NCBI GenBank assembly: GCA_002067565.1
Contig: MVQZ01000258.1
Location: 1-5,549, forward strand
Length of the DNA stretch: 5,549 nucleotides
Origin: Methanobacterium sp. PtaU1.Bin242
GTDB taxonomy: Archaea > Methanobacteriota > Methanobacteria > Methanobacteriales > Methanobacteriaceae
Direction of reading: 5' to 3'
This document shows positions 1 to 5,465 of this stretch, piece by piece; within the stretch, counting starts at the first letter, position 1, and every line of letters starts with the position of its first letter. The notes beneath the pieces are model-generated. The model was not told where the DNA came from. It made no database searches and saw only the letters and a list, made by a program, of their open reading frames with translations. The translations under genes and the position numbers were made by a program.

Positions 1-136
1 GGCCGAGACCGCCGTATATGGCAAGTCCTGCTGAGTCCGGTCCTCTGTGTTGTAATGCGTCCAGCATTTTGGTTAATGTATCTCCTACTGGATGGAGTTT
101 CCTGTCTTTAAATACTACGCCTGCTATTCCACACAA
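1..136 (-). CDS. Class II glutamine amidotransferase, glutamate-synthase type (N-terminal part only)
   Basis: Only the first 45 residues lie in the window; the gene continues past base 1. The peptide begins MCGIAGVV and contains LQHRGPDSAGLAIYGG. This is the signature of N-terminal-nucleophile (class II) glutaminase domains: Cys2 becomes the catalytic N-terminal residue after Met removal, and the HRGPDSAG loop binds glutamine. The domain releases ammonia from glutamine for a synthase partner. The short stretch after HRGPDS (AGLAIYGG) recalls stand-alone archaeal glutamate-synthase domain 1 or GlxB-like proteins more than PurF, GlmS or AsnB, but 45 residues cannot settle this. The start is the TTG at 136-134, because Cys2 must follow the initiator directly and a full Shine-Dalgarno sequence lies 7 nt upstream. 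The gene overlaps the 3' end of pdxT by 13 nt, which implies cotranscription and probably translational coupling. The family is confident; the exact partner and pathway are not. Confidence 0.85.
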   Translation of the reverse strand, partial: MCGIAGVVFKDRKLHPVGDTLTKMLDALQHRGPDSAGLAIYGGLG

Positions 137-702
137 TTTAAAACCTCCTTAATGAAGTATTCATGAATTTTGGTATCTTGAGTTAGTTCAGGATGAAAGG
201 CAGTGGCTAGACAGTTACCATCCTGCACGGCCACTATTTTATCTTTAATTTTTGCCAGTATTTTTACCCCGTTGCCTACTTCACTGGCATAAGGGGCTCT
301 GATAAATATTCCGGGAAATTTACCGTCGAATATTTCGATTTCTTTTTGGAAAGATAGTCTTTGTCTTCCAAATCCATTTCTTTTAACTTGCATATCTATT
401 AGCCCTAATAGAGGTTGTTCGTAGTCTGTTTTTGTACTTAACAATACCATTCCTGCGCAGGTACCTAAAACAGCTATTTTTTGCTTTTTTATCACCTGAT
501 CAATGCTTTCTTCCTTTATTAATTTGCCAATAACTGTACTTTCACCACCGGAGATTATTATTCCCTTGCATTTTGAAACTTCAGACGCTGTTTTAACCTT
601 TAAAATTTGAGCTGGGGTGTCCATTTTTTTTACAGCTTTCTGAGTGGTTTTTAGGTGTTCGTAAACATCTCCTTGTAGGTCTAAAATTCCTATTTTTATC
701 AT
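124..702 (-). CDS. pdxT: Pyridoxal 5'-phosphate synthase glutaminase subunit PdxT
   Basis: PdxT hydrolyses glutamine and channels the ammonia to PdxS, which builds PLP from ribose-5-phosphate and glyceraldehyde-3-phosphate in the DXP-independent B6 pathway; it is cytosolic. The 192-residue protein has the usual family length. It begins MIKIGILDLQGDVYEH, with the PdxT N-terminal motif LQGxxxEH. GGEST at 52-56 forms the oxyanion region, and GTCAGM holds the nucleophile Cys82. RNGFGRQ lies at 108-114 and IRAP at 134-137. The C-terminal HPELT supplies His170 and Glu172, so the class I glutaminase triad is complete. The frame stays open to 804, but the added 34 residues resemble no PdxT; the Met at 702 aligns with the family start and follows an AAAGGAAA element 11 nt upstream. 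PdxS is not in the window, so the synthase subunit must be elsewhere. The 3' end overlaps the following amidotransferase gene. Confidence 0.96.
   Translation of the reverse strand: MIKIGILDLQGDVYEHLKTTQKAVKKMDTPAQILKVKTASEVSKCKGIIISGGESTVIGKLIKEESIDQVIKKQKIAVLGTCAGMVLLSTKTDYEQPLLGLIDMQVKRNGFGRQRLSFQKEIEIFDGKFPGIFIRAPYASEVGNGVKILAKIKDKIVAVQDGNCLATAFHPELTQDTKIHEYFIKEVLNCVE
144..150 (-). promoter_or_regulatory. Ribosome binding site of the amidotransferase, inside pdxT
   Basis: On the minus strand the sequence reads AAGGAGG, then 7 nt, then TTG. It matches the archaeal anti-Shine-Dalgarno and lies within the last codons of pdxT. It decides the TTG start at 136 and places Cys at position 2, as the enzyme class requires. 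Confidence 0.8.
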
Positions 703-770
703 ATTATGTATTTCCTTTAGATCGAGTATATTATCTCTATTTGTAGTCTGATAATATTTGAAAAAGCTAA

Positions 771-778
771 TATATAAA
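771..778 (-). promoter_or_regulatory. Probable archaeal TATA box for pdxT
   Basis: The minus strand reads CTTAAATTTATATATTAG, with a perfect TTTATATA core and an A-rich upstream element. A start point about 25 nt downstream would fall near 748, giving a leader of about 45 nt before the pdxT ATG at 702. It lies inside the 5' extension of the open frame, which supports choosing the downstream Met. The transcript would include the overlapping amidotransferase. Confidence 0.5.
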
Positions 779-1170
779 TTTAAGGGAAATTGGTTTCCGG
801 CCAAATGTTTCTTTTGAAAGATGACGTTCTTAAATGATATTTAATATACATTGTTCAGAAACTGGTAGCTAAAGAATATTATAACTGAACAGTTATATAA
901 AGTTTTCCTAATTCTACTCCCAAAGATGAACCTGTGATCTTAATAACTTTAACTAATTGGCGGAAAAGTTCATAAATGAATTATTCAGCTAAAAATTTTT
1001 CTTCTAAACTTTGCAATTGTTAATTAGAATAGTTTTAAATCTAATTTTTATTAAGGATAAATTTCAAATAAAAACAGTAAACAGAACTAAATTTGGAATA
1101 AGAAGACAATAATAATATTAATCTAAATAATAATTAAACAAAAGAAGTTTGGTTATCAAAGTTATTAATC

Positions 1171-1178
1171 AAAAAAAA
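1171..1178 (-). terminator. Oligo-T terminator after mdh
   Basis: The minus strand carries eight consecutive T residues 52 nt beyond the mdh stop codon, without a clear hairpin. Archaeal RNA polymerase can terminate on such U-runs alone. A weaker T5 lies at 1206-1202, closer to the stop. Confidence 0.5.
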
Positions 1179-1230
1179 GGTGAAATTATATTTCAGGGTC
1201 TAAAAAGGGATCTATAATGGATTTATTTAA

Positions 1231-2178
1231 CTAGATTTCCAGAGAGTCCATCACTCTTTCTGTATTCATTTTAACGATATTTGCAGCGTTTTTGAAGGCC
1301 TTAGTTTCATTTTCATTCATTTTTATGGGAATAATGCGCTCAATACCGTTAATTCCTAGTTTAACCGGTACACCGAGGCACACATCCTTTATATCTTCTA
1401 TTTCTCCGTCAAGATAAGCGCTTACTGTTAATATTTTCTTTTCATCGTTTAATATGGTGTTTACGATGTTGGCAATGGCATAAGCAGGACCATATTCAGT
1501 TGATCCTTTTTTGTTTATCACATAACTACCGGCATTGATCACTTTTTTCACCATACCTTCCATATCAATGGTACCGTCTAGGGCATAATTTTTGAGTAAT
1601 ATTCCACCTATAGATGTGGAACTTACCAGAGGCACCATGTGATCCCCATGTTCACCTATGACTCTGGTGTGAATCTCACTTACATGAATGTTGAAGTGTT
1701 TTGCCAGCATATTTCTTAACCGCAGAGAATCTAAGTGGTTTCCCAATCCAAAAACCTTGTTTCTATCAAAACCAGAGGCTTTTAAAGCCACATAGGTCAT
1801 AACATCAACTGGGTTGGTTACAACTAGTATTATAGAGTGTGGGGAATGTTCTGCAACTATCCTGGAATATTCGGCGACTATTTTGGCATTGGGAATGGCA
1901 ATTTCCGACCTTGACATACCTGCTCTTCGAGGTACGCCTGCAGTTATTACCACCACATCAGAGTCATGCAGATCTTCCATATTACAGGATGATTTAATTG
2001 AAATCCGGATATCTTTGGCTGCCATGGCATCGTACATATCCAGAGATTCGCCTTCGATTTTTTCAATACTATCCTTTCGTGAAATTAATACCAGTTTATT
2101 TACCACATTTTCTTCAGCTAGACAAAAGGCAGCGGCCTTTCCAACCCTTCCAGAGGCACCTATTACACTAACCTTCAA
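1231..2178 (-). CDS. mdh: Malate dehydrogenase, archaeal type, probably NADP-preferring
   Basis: This enzyme interconverts oxaloacetate and malate; in methanogens it feeds the reductive branch of the incomplete TCA cycle, in the cytosol. The 315-residue protein is of normal length for the LDH/MDH superfamily. The Rossmann motif GASGRVG is at 7-13. Strand β2 ends LVLISRKDS, with Ser33-Arg34-Lys35 where NAD-specific enzymes carry an acidic residue, which suggests NADP(H). The active-site loop VPRRAGMSR supplies Arg84 and Arg90; arginine at the first of these positions marks malate rather than lactate specificity. TNPVD at 121-125, Asp150 and Arg153 (HLDSLR) and the proton acceptor His177 (GEHGDHMVP) are all present. 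The sequence closely resembles, from memory, the Methanocaldococcus jannaschii enzyme. The start is TTG, preceded by GGTGAT. The HEAT-repeat gene lies 149 bp upstream on the same strand, with no strong T-run between, so the two may share a transcript. Confidence 0.95.
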   Translation of the reverse strand: MKVSVIGASGRVGKAAAFCLAEENVVNKLVLISRKDSIEKIEGESLDMYDAMAAKDIRISIKSSCNMEDLHDSDVVVITAGVPRRAGMSRSEIAIPNAKIVAEYSRIVAEHSPHSIILVVTNPVDVMTYVALKASGFDRNKVFGLGNHLDSLRLRNMLAKHFNIHVSEIHTRVIGEHGDHMVPLVSSTSIGGILLKNYALDGTIDMEGMVKKVINAGSYVINKKGSTEYGPAYAIANIVNTILNDEKKILTVSAYLDGEIEDIKDVCLGVPVKLGINGIERIIPIKMNENETKAFKNAANIVKMNTERVMDSLEI

Positions 2179-2181
2179 TCT

Positions 2182-2187
2182 ATCACC
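2182..2187 (-). promoter_or_regulatory. Ribosome binding site deciding the TTG start of mdh
   Basis: The minus strand reads AAAGGTGATAGA immediately before the TTG. GGTGAT complements the AUCACC part of the archaeal 16S 3' end, so its short distance (3 nt) to the start is normal for this register. The TTG opens directly into KVSVIGASGRVG, the expected N-terminus, and no in-frame ATG fits. Confidence 0.7.
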
Positions 2188-2327
2188 TTTGAAACATTAT
2201 TTGATTTATTTTATTTTAAAGTAATTGATATTATTTTATTAAATAGTAAATTTGATGTTATTTATTTTTTCCAATGATCAAATAAAAGTTATTATGTAAG
2301 ATCTATTTATTATTAATTGTTAATCAT

Positions 2328-2885
2328 TTACATTTCATCCAAAAATTTCTCAGCAACCTTTCTTACATAGCTACTTTTATCATTTAAGGCCTTTTTCAGA
2401 GGTTCAACTGCTCTTTCATCACCAATGGTTCCCAGTGCCCAGGTTGCACCACTTCTTACAAAACCACTTTCATCTTCCATGGCGTTTATCAGGGGGTCTA
2501 CCGCCTTTTTATTACCTATCCTTCCCAGAGCCCAAGCCGCCCCACCCCTAACTCTCCAATCCGGGTCTTTCAGTAATCCAATTAGGGGGGTGGTGGCAGC
2601 ATCTCCCATTTTGCTTAATGCTCCAGATGTTTCACGTCTAACCCACTTATTTTCATCTCTTAAATTATTTATCAATGGTTCAACGGCATGTTCATCCCCA
2701 ATTTCTCCCAGAACTCGGGCAGAATACCTTCTGATATTTTTATCCGGACTGTCTAAAGCATCTATGAGGGGTTCTACTGCTGGTTCTCCTATTTCTTCCA
2801 GTAACTCGGAAGCCTGTACTCTTACCAGTTCATCATCATCCTGTAAAGTTTGAATCAGTCTTTTTATATTATCTTCCCTTTCCAT
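2328..2885 (-). CDS. HEAT-repeat (PBS-lyase-like) scaffold protein
   Basis: This 185-residue protein is built almost entirely of six HEAT-like units of about 31 residues. Each has the pattern D-x-x-x-x-V-R-x-x-A-x-x-x-L-x-x-I-G-(D/E)-x-x-A-V-E-P-L-I-x-x-L. Examples are VRGGAAWALGRIG and VRSGATWALGTIG. Such repeats stack as antiparallel helix pairs into a solenoid and normally bind other proteins; relatives include phycocyanobilin lyase CpcE/F subunits, but no bilin lyase role is implied in a methanogen. There is no signal peptide, membrane segment or catalytic motif. The ATG at 2885 is preferred because GGAGG ends 7 nt before it; an ATG at 2891, two codons earlier, would leave only 1 nt of spacing. 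From memory, a shorter HEAT-like protein occupies a similar place beside malate dehydrogenase in Methanothermobacter. The partner is unknown; mdh downstream or the divergent dehydrogenase are candidates only by position. Confidence 0.9.
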   Translation of the reverse strand: MEREDNIKRLIQTLQDDDELVRVQASELLEEIGEPAVEPLIDALDSPDKNIRRYSARVLGEIGDEHAVEPLINNLRDENKWVRRETSGALSKMGDAATTPLIGLLKDPDWRVRGGAAWALGRIGNKKAVDPLINAMEDESGFVRSGATWALGTIGDERAVEPLKKALNDKSSYVRKVAEKFLDEM

Positions 2886-2892
2886 TTTCATT

Positions 2893-2897
2893 CCTCC
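2893..2897 (-). promoter_or_regulatory. Ribosome binding site of the HEAT-repeat gene
   Basis: The minus strand reads AAGGTGGAGGAATGAAAATG. The GGAGG core stands 7 nt before the second ATG (2885) and 1 nt before the first (2891), favouring the second as the true start. The overlapping GGTG at 2900-2897 could still serve the first. Confidence 0.55.
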
Positions 2898-3073
2898 ACC
2901 TTGAATTTTTTTAATTAAAATAGAAAAAATATTCTTCTTGGTTAGTCTTGAATGGATGACAAATTTAGTGTGTTTATTATATCCTTAACCAGCAATATAT
3001 CTTATTATATTATATCCATCAGACTTATTCAAATAATAAAAGACTGATCAATATCATACTTAGATAATTAGAT

Positions 3074-3079
3074 AAGGGG
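3074..3079 (+). promoter_or_regulatory. Candidate ribosome binding site of the dehydrogenase (ATT start)
   Basis: AAGGGG stands 6 nt before the ATT at 3086-3088. It is a moderate Shine-Dalgarno match but correctly placed. The frame is closed by TAA at 3065-3067, and between that stop and the PGDGVG motif there is no ATG, GTG or TTG, so this site supports ATT as initiator. Confidence 0.5.
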
Positions 3080-3085
3080 ATTTTT

Positions 3086-4081
3086 ATTTATAATATTGCT
3101 ATTATTCCTGGTGACGGGGTTGGATTGGAGGTTATGGACGCCACTTTAGATGTTTTAGACATTTTAGACATTGAATTTAATTACACTGAAGCCTATGCTG
3201 GAAATGAGTGTTTTAAAAGAAACGGAACAACCATACCTGAAGAAACTATTAATTTAGCCCGCCAATCAGATGCAACTTTGTTTGGCGCTGTTACCACAGT
3301 ACCTGGCCAGAAAAGTGCCATAATAACCTTAAGAAAAGAACTGGATCTCTATGCTAACATCCGACCGGTTAAGTCCTTTGAAGGAGTACAATCATTATAT
3401 AAAGATATTGATTTTGTAATAATCAGAGAAAATACCGAGGGTCTTTATTCAGGGGTAGAAGAGTATACAGATGAGGGTGCAATTGCCCTGCGCATTATAA
3501 CCCGAAAATCATCAGAAAGAATTAGTAAATATGCATTCCGCTATGCAGAAAAAACTGGTAGAAACAGGATAACAGCAGTGCATAATACCAAAATACTAAA
3601 AAAGACAGACGGAATATTCACCGAAGCTTTTTATAATATAGCCTCAAGATACAATGGATTAGAGGTGGAAGATTGTTATATAGGTGAAGTGGCCATGCAT
3701 CTTCTTACCAAACCGCACCATTTCCAAGTAATGGTCACCACCAATCTTTTGGGGGATATTCTTTCTGATGAAGGGGCCGGTCTGGTGGGGGGACTGGGAA
3801 TGGCACCATCTGCTAATATAGGAGATAATAACGGATTATTCGAACCAGTACATGGTTCAGCACCGGATATAGTTGGTCAAGATGTTTCAAATCCTTCTGC
3901 TATGATATTATCGGCGGTTATGATGTTAGAATATCTTCAAGAAGATGAAGAAGCGCGTAGGCTTGAGAAAGCACTGGCGGATGTTTTAAGGGAGGGTAAA
4001 GCACTGACACCTGATCTAGGTGGTCGTTCTAAAACTAAAGATATGGTGAGGGAGTTAAAAAAGAAACTGGAGTTATTATGA
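3086..4081 (+). CDS. Isocitrate/isopropylmalate/homoisocitrate dehydrogenase family protein with altered active site
   Basis: The family oxidatively decarboxylates 2-hydroxy-3-carboxy acids with NAD(P). The 331-residue product begins (initiator)YNIAIIPGDGVG. The substrate loop SAIITLRKELDLYANIRP supplies Arg83 and Arg93, and RENTEGLYSG supplies Arg114 and catalytic Tyr121. GDILSDE holds metal ligands Asp224 and Asp228, and EPVHGSAPDI holds Asp261, typical of NAD users. The loop resembles methanogen homoisocitrate dehydrogenase AksF (coenzyme B side-chain synthesis) more than LeuB. Two key positions differ: the catalytic lysine of HKAN is Asn167 in HNTK, with a lysine two residues on, and the metal-binding aspartate of VDxxAMH is Gly200, followed by Glu201. 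Thermus numbering for these is Lys185 and Asp217. The first usable normal start, TTG at 3125, would delete the PGDGVG strand, so ATT at 3086 is inferred. It may be a working enzyme with a changed mechanism, a pseudoenzyme, or an early pseudogene. Family membership is firm; activity is not. Confidence 0.85.
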   Translation: MYNIAIIPGDGVGLEVMDATLDVLDILDIEFNYTEAYAGNECFKRNGTTIPEETINLARQSDATLFGAVTTVPGQKSAIITLRKELDLYANIRPVKSFEGVQSLYKDIDFVIIRENTEGLYSGVEEYTDEGAIALRIITRKSSERISKYAFRYAEKTGRNRITAVHNTKILKKTDGIFTEAFYNIASRYNGLEVEDCYIGEVAMHLLTKPHHFQVMVTTNLLGDILSDEGAGLVGGLGMAPSANIGDNNGLFEPVHGSAPDIVGQDVSNPSAMILSAVMMLEYLQEDEEARRLEKALADVLREGKALTPDLGGRSKTKDMVRELKKKLELL

Positions 4082-4314
4082 TTTAAGATGGTTTTTAAGA
4101 TAAAATATGTTATTAGTTATTTATGAAATTGAAAGATCATAAATTTTATATGGATACCCAATGCATAATTTATAATATAAAAAAAGATTGTTATAGACCT
4201 CTTAAAGCGGGAGAAGTCTTAATTTTTAAAGGGAGATATCCCATTTTCTATAGGCGTAAATAACAATTTTTGCTATTTTAAAAAATTTTCATGATATTAA
4301 TGGAGGTGTAATTT
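4082..4314 (+). promoter_or_regulatory. Promoter and leader region of the FBP aldolase/phosphatase gene
   Basis: This 233-bp spacer starts with a weak T5 (4092-4096) after the dehydrogenase stop. Two TATA candidates follow: TTTATATG at 4145-4152, preceded by A-rich CATAAA like a B-recognition element, and TTTATAAT at 4169-4176. Starts about 25 nt downstream would leave a leader of roughly 115-140 nt, long for an archaeal gene. Within it are an imperfect hairpin (GACCTCT 4196-4202 with AGAAGTC 4212-4218, one mismatch) and a small GGGA/TCCC stem (4231-4242). No known riboswitch was recognised. An independent promoter is likely, so the gene probably need not rely on read-through from the dehydrogenase. 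Confidence 0.4.
4302..4308 (+). promoter_or_regulatory. Strong ribosome binding site of the FBP aldolase/phosphatase gene
   Basis: GGAGGTG, a full match to the archaeal anti-Shine-Dalgarno, stands 6 nt before the ATG at 4315. It is the strongest site in the window and suggests high expression, as expected for a central gluconeogenic enzyme. Confidence 0.85.
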
Positions 4315-5415
4315 ATGGTAAAAACAACGATTAGTGTAATAAAAGCAGATGTTGGTAGTATAGCAGGACATGGTCTGGTACACCCAGCCATACTTAAAAA
4401 ATGTGAAGAAATACTAAAAAAGGCAAAGGAAGAAGAACTCCTTATAGACTATTATATAACCAATTGTGGGGATGATACCGAGCTTATAATGACCCACAAG
4501 AATGGTGAAGAAAACGAAGAAATCCATAAACTAGCATGGCACGCTTTCACCGAAGGTACTCAGGTTGCCAAAGAATTAAAACTATATGGTGCGGGTCAAG
4601 ATCTTCTCTCTGACACATTCTCTGGGAACATCAAGGGAATGGGCCCTGGAGTGGCAGAGATGGAATTTAAAGAAAGACCCAGCGATCCAGTGGTTATTTT
4701 TGCCTGTGATAAAACAGAACCCGGTGCATTTAACATGCCGTTATTTAAAATGTTTGCAGACCCATTCACCACCGCTGGACTGGTAATAGACCCTTCACTG
4801 CACAATGGGTTTAATTTTGAAATATTCGATGTCATGGAGCACAAGAAGGTAACCATGAGCTGTCCTGATGAGATGTACGATCTGGTGGCTCTTTTAGGTA
4901 CCATCAGCAGATACGTAATTAAAAGAATCTGGAGAAGAGATGACAACGAAATAGCTGCATCAGTCAGCACTGAACGTTTAAACTTAATGGCAGGAAAATA
5001 TGTGGGGAAAGACGACCCGGTGGCAATTGTAAGATCACAGTCAGGATTCCCTGCAGCTGGAGAAGTTGTAGAACCATTCGCATTCCCTCATCTGGTTGGC
5101 GGATGGATGAGAGGTTCACATAACGGCCCATTAATGCCTGTAGCTCATAAAAATGCCTATCCTGTGAGATTTGATGGTCCTCCACGGATTATGGCCATGG
5201 GATTCCAGATAGCAGAAGGTAAACTGATAGGTCCAGCAGATATGTTTGATGACCCGGCCTATGATCGTTCACGAGCTCTTGCATCAGAAATAGCAGAATA
5301 CATGAGAAGACATGGACCCTTCGAACCACACCGGTTACCAGCTGATGAAATGGAATACACTACCCTACCCGGTGTTCTGGAAAAACTAAAGGGAAGATTT
5401 GAGGATATTGACTAA
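4315..5415 (+). CDS. fbp: Fructose-1,6-bisphosphate aldolase/phosphatase (bifunctional, archaeal type)
   Basis: One active site first condenses dihydroxyacetone phosphate with glyceraldehyde-3-phosphate to fructose-1,6-bisphosphate, then removes the 1-phosphate to give fructose-6-phosphate. This makes gluconeogenesis one-way in archaea and some deep bacteria. The enzyme is cytosolic and Mg-dependent. The 366-residue protein is full length and opens with the family N-terminus TTISVIKADVGSIAGH, giving metal/phosphate ligands Asp12 and His19. Further expected residues are Asp53-Asp54 (NCGDDTE), Gln95 (YGAGQD), Asp132-Lys133 (FACDKTEPGAFN), Tyr229, the Schiff-base Lys232, and Asp233-Asp234 (KYVGKDDP). 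The C-terminal part has GFPAAGEVVEPFAFPHLVGGWMRGSH and DGPPRIMAMGFQ, also typical. All catalytic residues I know for the family are present. ATG follows a perfect ribosome binding site, and two tandem TAA codons end the frame. Codon usage looks like its neighbours, with no sign of transfer. Confidence 0.97.
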   Translation: MVKTTISVIKADVGSIAGHGLVHPAILKKCEEILKKAKEEELLIDYYITNCGDDTELIMTHKNGEENEEIHKLAWHAFTEGTQVAKELKLYGAGQDLLSDTFSGNIKGMGPGVAEMEFKERPSDPVVIFACDKTEPGAFNMPLFKMFADPFTTAGLVIDPSLHNGFNFEIFDVMEHKKVTMSCPDEMYDLVALLGTISRYVIKRIWRRDDNEIAASVSTERLNLMAGKYVGKDDPVAIVRSQSGFPAAGEVVEPFAFPHLVGGWMRGSHNGPLMPVAHKNAYPVRFDGPPRIMAMGFQIAEGKLIGPADMFDDPAYDRSRALASEIAEYMRRHGPFEPHRLPADEMEYTTLPGVLEKLKGRFEDID

Positions 5416-5431
5416 TAAAATTCCATTTAAA

Positions 5432-5465
5432 TTTTTATTCTTTTTTAATTTTTTTACCTTTTTTT
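5432..5465 (+). terminator. Serial oligo-T terminator after fbp
   Basis: Starting 17 nt after the stop codon there are four T-runs in close order: T5 (5432-5436), T6 (5441-5446), T7 (5449-5455) and T7 (5459-5465). There is no GC-rich hairpin. Multiple U-tracts of this kind are the usual intrinsic terminator of methanogen genes. Confidence 0.75.

Larger units (their letters stand above)
703..1230. other. AT-rich intergenic region between mdh and pdxT
   Basis: This 528-bp stretch holds no convincing intact gene; stops are frequent in every frame. From right to left on the minus strand it contains the presumed mdh terminator (T8 at 1178-1171), a long AT-rich section, a short open stretch at 980-879 whose peptide faintly recalls an AbrB/SpoVT DNA-binding domain (see findings), and the pdxT promoter. 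An isolated 7-bp inverted pair (TGTTCAG at 852-858, CTGAACA at 885-891) is too short to interpret. I see no tRNA or other structured RNA. Confidence 0.6.
2886..3085. promoter_or_regulatory. Divergent promoter region between the HEAT-repeat and dehydrogenase genes
   Basis: About 200 bp of AT-rich DNA separates two divergent genes and must hold promoters for both. Two exact copies of TATTATATCC (2975-2984 and 3008-3017) lie 33 bp apart. Read on the minus strand they are GGATATAATA, a plausible TATA element for the HEAT-repeat gene. On the plus strand the run TTATTATATTATAT (3002-3015) could serve the dehydrogenase, with a start near 3035-3040 and a leader of about 50 nt. No element matches the archaeal consensus well enough to be certain. 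Confidence 0.35.

Noticed and set aside
703..804. A 34-residue N-terminal extension of PdxT starting at 804
   Set aside because: It resembles no PdxT sequence, has a TTTATATA box inside it, and the Met at 702 aligns exactly with the family start.
852..891. Inverted repeat TGTTCAG ... CTGAACA
   Set aside because: It has only 7 paired bases separated by 26 nt in AT-rich DNA, which is expected by chance; the position fits neither terminator nor operator well.
1814..2224. 136-codon open frame on the plus strand inside mdh
   Set aside because: It lies opposite the well-supported mdh, and its serine/isoleucine/threonine-rich product shows no recognisable motif; it is an antisense shadow.
2425..2853. 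142-codon open frame on the plus strand inside the HEAT-repeat gene
   Set aside because: It is the complement of a repetitive coding sequence, which keeps the opposite frame open. Its repeated Ser/Pro-rich product simply mirrors the HEAT units.
3125..3127. TTG at 3125 as the true start of the dehydrogenase
   Set aside because: It would remove the first β-strand and the PGDGVG motif, which are plainly encoded in frame just upstream.
4596..5185. Minus-strand open frames (4970-4596 and 5185-4964) and a short plus-strand frame (4586-4786) within fbp
   Set aside because: All overlap a full-length, highly conserved enzyme in other frames, lack ribosome binding sites and have no family features.
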